NCBI RefSeq assembly: GCF_900090325.1
Contig: NZ_FMHW01000002.1
Coordinates: forward strand, 2,480,001-2,544,000
Origin: Micromonospora pallida
Lineage (GTDB): Bacteria > Actinomycetota > Actinomycetes > Mycobacteriales > Micromonosporaceae
DNA length: 64,000 nucleotides
Direction of reading: 5' to 3'
Positions 59,201 through 64,000 of the stretch are shown here, piece by piece; positions within the stretch are counted from its first letter, which is position 1; each line of letters starts with the position of its first letter. The notes under the pieces were generated by a model. The model searched no databases. It was not told the DNA's origin and worked only from the letters and a program-made list of their open reading frames with translations. The translations under genes and the position numbers were made by a program.

Positions 59201-62200
59201 CCATCCGGTACAGCTGCTCGGTGGCGGCGTTCTTGGCGGCCATGCCGTCGACGCCGCCCCACGCCGTCCAAGAGACGGCGGTGGCTGCCAGGCCCCGATC
59301 CCGGCGGTTCACGGCGAGCGCGTCGAGCAGCGAGTTGCCGGCCCCGTACGCGCACTGACCGGCGCTGCCCCAGATTCCGGAGATGGACGAGAAGAGCAGG
59401 AACGCGGCGAGCGGCCGGTCGGCCAGGCACTCGTCGAGGTGCAGCGCACCGAGCACCTTCCCGGCGACGACGTGCGAGAACTCGTCGATGGTCGTACCGG
59501 TCAGCGGGGTGAGCTGGTCGGTGCCGGCGGCATGCACCACCGCGGTCAGCTCGGGCAGCGAGTCCAGCAGCGCCGCAACGGCCTGCCGGTCGGTCATGTC
59601 GCAGGCCGCAGCGGTGACCCGCCCGTCAGCGCCGTGTTCCTCGAGGAGGCCGGCCAGGCCGGGCGTGGCGGCGCCCCGCCGGCCCACGAGCACGACCCGA
59701 CGCGCGCCCCGGTCGAGCAGCCAGCGGGTGACGTGACCGCCGAGCGCGCCCGTACCACCGGTGACGAGGACGGTGCCGTCGGCCCACCAGTCTCCGGCGG
59801 CCCGGTCCGGGGCGGCTGCCGGGGTGAGCCGGCGCCCCCAGACGCCACCCGAGCGGACGGCGACCTGGTCCTCCCCGCTGCCGCCGGCGAGGACGGCGGC
59901 GAGCCGACGCAGCACGCCGGCATCGACGGCGGCCGGCAGGTCGACGAGACCGCCCCAGCGGTGCGGCTGCTCGACGGCGGCGGCCCGGCCGAGGCCCCAG
60001 ACCAGGGTCTGGAGGGGGTGCTCCACCCGGTCGGCGGGTCCGGCCTTGACCGCACCGGTGGTGACGCACCAGACGGACGCGTCGAGGTCGAGGTCGGTGA
60101 GCGCCTGGACGAGTACGAGGGTGGTCGCGGCGGCGACGGTCATGCCGGGGTACGCGGAAAGCAGCCGGTCCTGGCCGGCGACGAGGTGCAGCACCCCGGC
60201 GACCGGCCGGTCGCCGACGGCCGCGCGCAGCCGGCCGACGAGCGCCGCCCGGTCCAGGTCGTCCGCGCCGACACGCAGCGTCGCCGGCTCGTCGCCGTCG
60301 GCCCGGAACAGGCCGACCAGGTCGTCCTCCCAGGCCGGCGCGGCGTCCACGGGCAGCACCAGCAGCCAGCGCCCCGCCGGCCGGTCACCCTCGGCGACCG
60401 GCACGGGCTTCCACACCACCTGGTACGACCAGTCGTCCGCCACCGAGCGGTCGTGCCGGTTACGCCGCCAGGAGGCGAGTACGGGCAGCGCGGGCAGCAG
60501 GGTCCGGACGGGGTCGTCGTCGCCACCGAACTGGTCGCGCAGCGCGTCGACGTCGGCCTGCTCGACCGCCGACCAGAACGCGGCGTCCTCGGTGGAGACC
60601 TCGCCGGCCGGGGCGGCCGGGGGCGGCTCGGGCCAGAACCGCTCGCGGCGGAACGCGTACCGGGGCAGCGGAACCGGGCGGGGGGCGGCGCCGGTGAAGA
60701 GGTGTCGCCAGCCGACCGGCACACCGGCGACGTGCAGTTCGGCGAGCGCGGTGAGCAGGGACGCGGGCTCGGGGCGGTCCCGGCGCAGCAGCGCCACGGC
60801 GGCTGTCGGGTCGTCGTCCGCGCCGAGGATGTCCCGGGTCAGCGCGGTCAGCACGCCGCTCGGGCCGACCTCCAGGAACGTACCGATGCCGAGGGCTCGC
60901 AGCCGGTCGACGCCGTCGGCGAAGCGGACCGTCTCGCGGACGTGCCGTACCCAGTGGTCGGTGCTCCGGATCGCCTCCGGGTCGACCGGCGCTCCGGTCA
61001 GGTTGGACACGATGGGCAGGGTGGGGGCGCGCAGCTCCAGCCGGTCCACCACGGCGGCGAACGCGGCGAGCATGGGCTCCATGAGCGGGCTGTGGAAGGC
61101 GTGGCTGACCCGCAGCCGCCTGGTGCGCGCCTGCCGGTCGGTGAAGACGCGCTCCACCTCGTCGACCGCGTCGACGACGCCGGAGACCACCACGGCGGCG
61201 GGGCCGTTGACGGCGGCGATGCCGACCGGGCCGTCCGTCCCGGCGAGGACGGCCTCGACCTCGTCCACCCCGGCGGCGACGGAGAGCATGGCCCCGCCGG
61301 TGGGGAGCTGCTGCATGAGCCGGCCCCGGGCGGCCACCAGCGCGGCTGCGTCGGGCAGGGACAGCACCCCGGCGACGTGAGCGGCCACGACCTCGCCGAT
61401 GGAGTGGCCCATCAGCACGTCGGGGGTGACCTGCCAGGACTCCAGCAGCCGGTACAGCGCCACCTCGACGGCGAACAGCCCGGCCTGGGTGTAGAGGGTC
61501 TGGTCGAGCAGGTCGGCGTCCTCGGTGCCCGGCTCGGCGGCGAGCACGGGGCCGAGCGGGCGGGGCAGGTGCGGGTCGAGCGCGGCGCAGACCTCGGCGA
61601 GCGCACGGGCGAACACGGGGAACGTCGCGGCCAGTTCCCGACCCATGCCGGGACGCTGGGCGCCCTGCCCGGAGAAGAGGAACGCGAGCTGCCCACCTCG
61701 TGGGCCGGTGCCGACGACGAGGCCGGACGCGGTGCCGCCGTCGGCGAGGGTACGCAGGTCACGCAGGAGGTCGGCGCGGTCGGCGGCGAGGACGACGGCC
61801 CGGTGTTCCAGGGCCCCCCGGGTGGTGACCGAGGACCAGCCGACGTCGACCGGTCCGGCGTCGGCCGCGTCGGGGTCGGCGTCGAGCCAGTCGGCCCAGC
61901 GCCCGGCCTGGGCGGCGAGCCCGGCGCGGTCGCGGGCGGAGAGCAGCACGGGCACCAGCCCGGCGGCTGTCACCGGAGCCGGGCCGGCGGGGGCTGCCGG
62001 CCCGGCTCCAGTGCCCCCGGCGCCGGCACCAACGGTGTCGGTGCTGGCGGGGCCGGGGGTCGGGGAGCCGGACGCCACCAGGGGGGCGGCGGTGGCGTCC
62101 AGGGTCTCCGCCGGGGCCTCTTCGATGATCACGTGGGCGTTGGTGCCACTCATGCCGAACGAGGAGACACCCGCGCGGCGGAGCTGCTCCCCCGCCGGCC

Positions 62201-63494
62201 AGGGCTGCGCCTCGGTGAGCAGCGACACCGCGCCGGCCGTCCAGTCCACGTGCGGGGTGGGCTCGTCGACGTGCAGGGTGGCCGGCAGCGTGCCGTGCCG
62301 CAGGGCCATCACCATCTTGATCACCCCGGCGACGCCAGCCGCCGCCTGGGTGTGACCGATGTTCGACTTCACCGAGCCCAACCGGAGCGGCCGGTCGGCG
62401 GGCCGGCCCTGCCCGTACGTGGCGAGCAGGGCGGTGGCCTCGATCGGGTCGCCGAGGCTGGTGCCGGTGCCGTGCGCCTCGACGGCGTCCACGTCGGCCG
62501 GGGTGAGCCGGGCGCTGGCGAGGGCCTTGAGCACGACCCGCTGCTGGGAGGGCCCGTTGGGGGCGGTGAGGCCGTTGGACGCGCCGTCCTGGTTGACGGC
62601 ACTGCCCCGCACCACGGCGAGGACGGGGTGGCCGTTGCGGCGGGCGTCCGACAGGCGCTCGACGAGCAGGACACCGACGCCCTCGCCCCAGGCGGTGCCG
62701 TCGGCGGCCCCGGCGAACGCCTTCACGCGCCCGTCGGCGGCAAGACCGCGCTGCCGGGAGAAGCCGATGAACGCGGCCGGGGTCGACATGATGGTGGCGC
62801 CGCCGGCCAGCGCGAGGGTGCACTCCCCCTGACGCAGGGCGTGACAGGCCAGGTGCAGCGCGACCAGCGACGACGAGCAGGCGGTGTCTACGGAGACCGC
62901 GGGCCCCTCGACGCCGAGCACGTACGAGATCCGGCCGGAGACGACGCTCGCGGCGGTGCCGGTGAGGACGTACCCCTCGACGCCGGGCGGGGGCGACTGG
63001 AGCAGCGCCGCGTAGTCCTGGCCGGTGGTGCTGGCGAAGACGCCCACCTGGTGGCCGCGCAGCGTGGCCGGGTCGATGCCGGCGTGCTCGAACGCCTCCC
63101 AGGAGGTCTCCAGCAGCAGTCGCTGCTGCGGGTCCATGCCCAGCGCTTCGCGGGGGGAGATGCCGAAGAACCCGGAGTCGAACTCGGTGGCCGAGTCGAG
63201 GAAACCGCCCTGGCCGACGTACGAGGTGCCGGGGTGGTCGGGGTCGGGGTGGACCAGCCGCTCCAGGTCCCAGCCCCGGTCGGGCGGAAAGTCGGAGATG
63301 GCGTCACTGCCGGCGGCGACCAGCCGCCACAGGTCCTCGGGGGACCGCACGCCGCCCGGGAACCGGCATCCCATGCCGACGATGGCGATGGGCTCCCGGT
63401 GCGCCGCCTCCAGTTCGCCGAGTTTCCTCTTCGTCTGGTGGAGGTCCGAGGTCACCCATTTCAGGTATTCCCGGAGAGTGTCTTCAGTCGCCAT
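53205..63494 (-). CDS. PKS2: type I modular PKS, two modules (KS-AT-KR-ACP, KS-AT-DH-KR-ACP)
   Basis: 3429 residues; N-terminus [14 protein letters not shown] forms a docking coiled coil. Module 1: KS (Cys206), a Pro/Gly/Ala-rich KS-AT linker about 40 residues longer than in the other modules, malonyl-type AT (Ser698 in GHSIGE; HAFH from 798), dimerization element ([10 protein letters not shown]), A1-type KR (Tyr1383, Trp1375), ACP (Ser1553). Module 2: KS (Cys1776, with a shortened loop after DRGWD), methylmalonyl-type AT (Ser2231 in GHSQG; YASH from 2330), DH with canonical [10 protein letters not shown] (His2536, Asp2706), KR with the LDD motif but His3138 in place of the catalytic Tyr (GQANHAAAN), ACP (Ser3307), docking tail [15 protein letters not shown]. 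Predicted output is an acetate unit with OH, then a propionate unit with a double bond if the KR works. It is the first gene after a terminator and a 354-bp gap, so it probably opens a new transcript. ATG 63494 is chosen over GTG 63503 from ribosome-site spacing. Confidence 0.96.
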   Translation of the reverse strand: MATEDTLREYLKWVTSDLHQTKRKLGELEAAHREPIAIVGMGCRFPGGVRSPEDLWRLVAAGSDAISDFPPDRGWDLERLVHPDPDHPGTSYVGQGGFLDSATEFDSGFFGISPREALGMDPQQRLLLETSWEAFEHAGIDPATLRGHQVGVFASTTGQDYAALLQSPPPGVEGYVLTGTAASVVSGRISYVLGVEGPAVSVDTACSSSLVALHLACHALRQGECTLALAGGATIMSTPAAFIGFSRQRGLAADGRVKAFAGAADGTAWGEGVGVLLVERLSDARRNGHPVLAVVRGSAVNQDGASNGLTAPNGPSQQRVVLKALASARLTPADVDAVEAHGTGTSLGDPIEATALLATYGQGRPADRPLRLGSVKSNIGHTQAAAGVAGVIKMVMALRHGTLPATLHVDEPTPHVDWTAGAVSLLTEAQPWPAGEQLRRAGVSSFGMSGTNAHVIIEEAPAETLDATAAPLVASGSPTPGPASTDTVGAGAGGTGAGPAAPAGPAPVTAAGLVPVLLSARDRAGLAAQAGRWADWLDADPDAADAGPVDVGWSSVTTRGALEHRAVVLAADRADLLRDLRTLADGGTASGLVVGTGPRGGQLAFLFSGQGAQRPGMGRELAATFPVFARALAEVCAALDPHLPRPLGPVLAAEPGTEDADLLDQTLYTQAGLFAVEVALYRLLESWQVTPDVLMGHSIGEVVAAHVAGVLSLPDAAALVAARGRLMQQLPTGGAMLSVAAGVDEVEAVLAGTDGPVGIAAVNGPAAVVVSGVVDAVDEVERVFTDRQARTRRLRVSHAFHSPLMEPMLAAFAAVVDRLELRAPTLPIVSNLTGAPVDPEAIRSTDHWVRHVRETVRFADGVDRLRALGIGTFLEVGPSGVLTALTRDILGADDDPTAAVALLRRDRPEPASLLTALAELHVAGVPVGWRHLFTGAAPRPVPLPRYAFRRERFWPEPPPAAPAGEVSTEDAAFWSAVEQADVDALRDQFGGDDDPVRTLLPALPVLASWRRNRHDRSVADDWSYQVVWKPVPVAEGDRPAGRWLLVLPVDAAPAWEDDLVGLFRADGDEPATLRVGADDLDRAALVGRLRAAVGDRPVAGVLHLVAGQDRLLSAYPGMTVAAATTLVLVQALTDLDLDASVWCVTTGAVKAGPADRVEHPLQTLVWGLGRAAAVEQPHRWGGLVDLPAAVDAGVLRRLAAVLAGGSGEDQVAVRSGGVWGRRLTPAAAPDRAAGDWWADGTVLVTGGTGALGGHVTRWLLDRGARRVVLVGRRGAATPGLAGLLEEHGADGRVTAAACDMTDRQAVAALLDSLPELTAVVHAAGTDQLTPLTGTTIDEFSHVVAGKVLGALHLDECLADRPLAAFLLFSSISGIWGSAGQCAYGAGNSLLDALAVNRRDRGLAATAVSWTAWGGVDGMAAKNAATEQLYRMGLPTIDPQRALVALDRAVRRPAPCVTVADVDWSRFHPAFTLTRPSPFLSELPQVRALVEAEAESAAAPAGVGDALRHLVDLTEAEQERELLQLVNEQTARVLGHATSDDLRGRPFKDLGFDSLTAVEFRTRLNEVTGLRLPSTLVFDHPNPADLARHLRETVFGADRAAPAEVAVSATTDEPIAIVGMACRYPGDARGPEELWRLVVEGVDAIGDFPTDRGWDTTAPDSGYAPAGGFLYDVTGFDPAFFGISPREALAMDPQQRLTLEASWEVLERAGVDPTSMKGSRTGVFVGASTSGYGTGLTEVPEGAEGYLMTGAAHSIISGRVSYTLGLEGPAVTVDTACSSSLVALHLASEALRRGECDLALAGGVTVMATPGTFAEFSRQQGLAADGRCKSFAASADGTGWSEGVGMLLVQRLSDARRDGRRILAVVRGSAVNQDGASNGLTAPNGPSQQRVIRQALANARLTVADVDVVEAHGTGTTLGDPIEAQALLATYGQGRDGYGPLLLGSIKSNIGHAQAAAGVAGVIKVVQAMRHGVVPASLHVDEPSPHIDWSAGAVELVTEARSWPAVDRPRRAAVSSFGMSGTNAHVIIEQVDEPVGPESDADADRAPGLVASDVTVWSLSARSATALASQATRLAAYVREHGDVDPAAVAWSLLTTRSTFDQRAVVVGSGVEDLLSGLDALAGGLPAGNLVSAAVGPGSGPVFVFPGQGAQSAGMAAGLIGRVPVFDARLAECQRALAPYLDVDLVSVLTGGDESWLDRVEVVQPVLWAVGVALAAVWEHVGVSPAVVIGHSQGEIGAACVAGILSLEDAAKTVALRSRALAVLRGTGAMASVDLSAEAVAERLPVFPGVGVAAVNGPSTVVVSGPPDPVADLVAGCQADGIRARLIPVDYASHSAAVQEVAEQLRTDLADITPQPGQVRLVSTLTGTWVEPASMGAGYWYDNLRQTVLFDPAVRVAVEAGHSTFVEVSPHPVLTMPVTAILDDTGSTGRTLGTLRRGDDDPTRLLTNLAIAHTVGLPVDLTKVLAGTTTIDLPTYPFARDRYWLQRTGVDRAGLPSVGLDAVDHPLLSAVADLPGDEGLLFTGRISLATHPWLADHAVLGTVLLPGTALVELASWSGRHVDAAHVTELVLEAPLAVPDEGGVDLRVRVGAADDDGLRLVSVHSYVDGGSDHPRTARQWRRHATGLLAPTRPVSAAPASAWPPADAEPIALDALYPHLADQGYHYGPVFRALRAAWRSGGDILAEVSLDDDAPTDTAPFSVHPALLDAALHAIGASVFDRADAAPRSGDAQPGLPFSWTGVAIQPTRARELRVRLTAAEGSVAATVTDTGGVPVASLDALVLRPITADQLSAARRTANRSLHRLDWTEPTAVPTGVAPRLVALGDAWPGVEAYPDLDTLVAAVAGGATAPEAVLATCVGRRADEPGPARAAHLVSHETLALVQDWIARPELEAARLVVVTRGAVTVDADDRLADLPAAAGWGLVRSAQSENPGRIVLLDLDDDPRSAAALPAALATGEPQLAVRAGQLRAPRLSRLGPPPKDRSAPDLSAGTVLVTGATGALGRLVARHLVTGHAVRRLLLVSRSGPDAPGAAALADELTGLGATVQVVAADVTDRDALAVLLDEIPADQPLVGVVHAAGVLDDGVLPALTPARFDAVLGPKVDAAWHLHELTEKLDLTAFLLFSSASGLFGGPGQANHAAANAFLDALAHHRQARGLTVTSMAWGPWANPDLPGGQPGHVDEQRMSRSGFRPLDADEGMDLFSEALRFPDPVVVPVSLDLGVLGRLGPALPRLLHGLIRPAGATPASAAPAADAAAALRDILAGTPEGERDRVLSDLVRTHAAAVLGYASMRAVDEDKGFVELGFDSLTAVEFRNRLTAATGLRLPSTLIYDRPTTTALVGYLRGALLAERSTSALSVLGELNKLETAMRAVAGDDTDRTAVAARLRELLSLWTYAERGVDDVAVTAGDLGSATAEEIFNLLDDELGTV

Positions 63495-63502
63495 CAGTGC
63501 CA

Positions 63503-63508
63503 CCTTTT
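63503..63508 (-). promoter_or_regulatory. Ribosome binding site deciding the PKS2 start
   Basis: AAAAGG, 8 nt before the ATG at 63494. The alternative GTG at 63503 overlaps this site, so ATG is preferred. Confidence 0.6.
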
Positions 63509-63641
63509 CGAGCCGGAAGAACCAGGCGACTCAATACCATCAACCGACGCCTCAAGCCGCGATACCACAGCCAATTCAGCCGACCACGAATTGCAATAAT
63601 CAACAGCTTTGCAGCGCCGACCACGTCCTACTCACGGGAGG

Positions 63642-63671
63642 AAGGTAAGTGTCGGCCGGTGACGCTCACAA
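63642..63671 (-). promoter_or_regulatory. Candidate promoter for the PKS2-PKS7 operon
   Basis: On the minus strand a -35-like TTGTGA (63666-63671), an 18-nt spacer and a -10-like TACCTT (63642-63647, fits TANNNT). A transcript starting near 63635 would have a leader of about 140 nt. The position after a terminator and directly beside the heptamer repeats supports it, but the boxes are weak matches. Confidence 0.4.
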
Positions 63672-63701
63672 CCCCTAGGTTGCCCCTACGGCCGCCCCTA
63701 G
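63672..63701 (-). promoter_or_regulatory. Candidate activator site: three heptamer repeats spaced 11-12 bp
   Basis: On the minus strand CTAGGGG (63695-63701), GTAGGGG (63683-63689) and CTAGGGG (63672-63678), starts 12 and 11 bp apart and ending at the candidate -35. Heptamer direct repeats at about one helical turn near the -35 are the known layout for SARP activators. CTAGGG also resembles the half-site CTVGGG of PAS-LuxR regulators such as PimM. A dyad CAACC-TAGG-GGTTG overlaps the last repeat (63669-63682), so a dimeric regulator is another option. Confidence 0.5.
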
Positions 63702-63771
63702 CAGGACCTCGGCGGGACCGGCCGCAGGCTGGCCGGGGGCCGCTCAGCCGGGCGCCGGCACGGCCGCCCGG

Positions 63772-63816
63772 CGGAGCCGGTCGTGGAGACTGTCACAGCC
63801 TCCACGACCGGCTCCG
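63772..63816 (-). terminator. Rho-independent-type terminator after PKS1
   Basis: Perfect 17-bp inverted repeat (63772-63788 with 63800-63816) and an 11-nt loop that can pair further (CTG-TCA-CAG). It starts 32 nt after the PKS1 stop on the same strand. No T-run follows, as is common for actinomycete terminators. The symmetric stem could act on both strands. Confidence 0.75.
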
Positions 63817-63848
63817 TCGGCGCATCCGACAATGGACACGCAACTGGT

Positions 63849-64000
63849 TCAGAAAACGCCGCCGACATTGCCGCCGGGTCCGCCGAGCTCCCGGTGGATG
63901 AATTCGAAGATCTCGGCGTCGCTGGCCCCGTCGAGGGTCGGCGTCACCGGCGACTCGACCGGCGTGGACCGGTCGTCGCCCCAGCGGGCCACGAACGCCT
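63849..64000 (-). CDS. PKS1: C-terminal end of an upstream type I PKS (5' part beyond window)
   Basis: The last 50 codons of a minus-strand gene ending in TGA at 63851-63849. The peptide reads AFVARWGDD..., then DGASDAEIFEFIHRELG, then a Gly-rich end. The DAEIFEFIHRELG stretch matches the C-terminal docking tails of the other PKSs here (for example [15 protein letters not shown]), so this is almost certainly the end of the preceding PKS, whose partner would be the PKS2 N-terminal coiled coil. No catalytic domain is visible. A loading module or early extension module is expected further upstream. Confidence 0.85.
   Translation of the reverse strand, partial: AFVARWGDDRSTPVESPVTPTLDGASDAEIFEFIHRELGGPGGNVGGVF

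Larger units (their letters stand above)
63495..63848. other. 354-bp intergenic region between PKS1 and PKS2
   Basis: The only sizeable non-coding stretch in the window; the other gaps are 36-47 bp. Reading toward PKS2 it holds a GC-rich terminator hairpin, a GC-rich stretch with a weaker second hairpin (arms 63747-63753 and 63766-63772), three heptamer repeats, a candidate promoter, and an AT-richer leader of about 140 nt with no obvious small gene. It probably separates two transcription units. Confidence 0.8.

Noticed and set aside
63495..63503. GTG 63503 as start of PKS2
   Set aside because: It overlaps the AAAAGG ribosome site; the ATG at 63494 is 8 nt away.

Overview
The window is part of one very large modular type I polyketide synthase (PKS) locus. 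The DNA is strongly GC-rich, codon third positions are almost all G or C, and every real gene lies on the minus strand. This points to an actinomycete. A Micromonosporaceae-like host is plausible but cannot be shown from this sequence. The window holds no tailoring, regulatory, resistance, thioesterase, tRNA or mobile-element gene, so it is an interior slice of the cluster.

Transcription runs from high to low coordinates. PKS1 (63849-64000) shows only its last 50 codons, with a C-terminal docking helix. A 354-bp gap follows, holding a strong terminator hairpin, three heptamer repeats at 11-12 bp spacing, and a candidate promoter. Downstream come six PKS genes separated by only 36-47 bp, so probably one transcript: PKS2 (53205-63494, 2 modules), PKS3 (38537-53161, 3 modules), PKS4 (27318-38491, 2 modules, interrupted by a frameshift), PKS5 (13149-27271, 3 modules, interrupted by a frameshift), PKS6 (2155-13101, 2 modules) and PKS7 (1-2118, KS plus part of an AT, cut by the window edge). 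That makes 12 complete modules plus the start of a thirteenth. All KS domains keep Cys-His-His, so all are elongating KSs; no loading module or thioesterase is visible.

Assuming collinear order, the predicted units are as follows. PKS2: acetate with OH (A1 KR), then propionate with C=C (KR has His for Tyr). PKS3: acetate with C=C, then an undefined unit with OH (AT carries an internal deletion), then acetate with OH (A2 KR). PKS4: acetate with OH (A1 KR), then propionate fully reduced (DH-ER-KR). PKS5: acetate with OH, propionate with OH, propionate with OH or keto (KR has Ala for the catalytic Ser). PKS6: acetate with C=C, then propionate with C=C. PKS7: propionate-type extender, reduction unknown. 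The product would be a long, partly unsaturated polyol chain, such as a large macrolide. I could not match it to a named compound.

The most unusual points are an in-frame loss of about 61 residues in the AT of PKS3 module 2, catalytic substitutions in three KR domains, two single-base frameshifts in C/G homopolymers, and a 381-bp block duplicated between PKS5 and PKS4 that differs only by one of those frameshifts.
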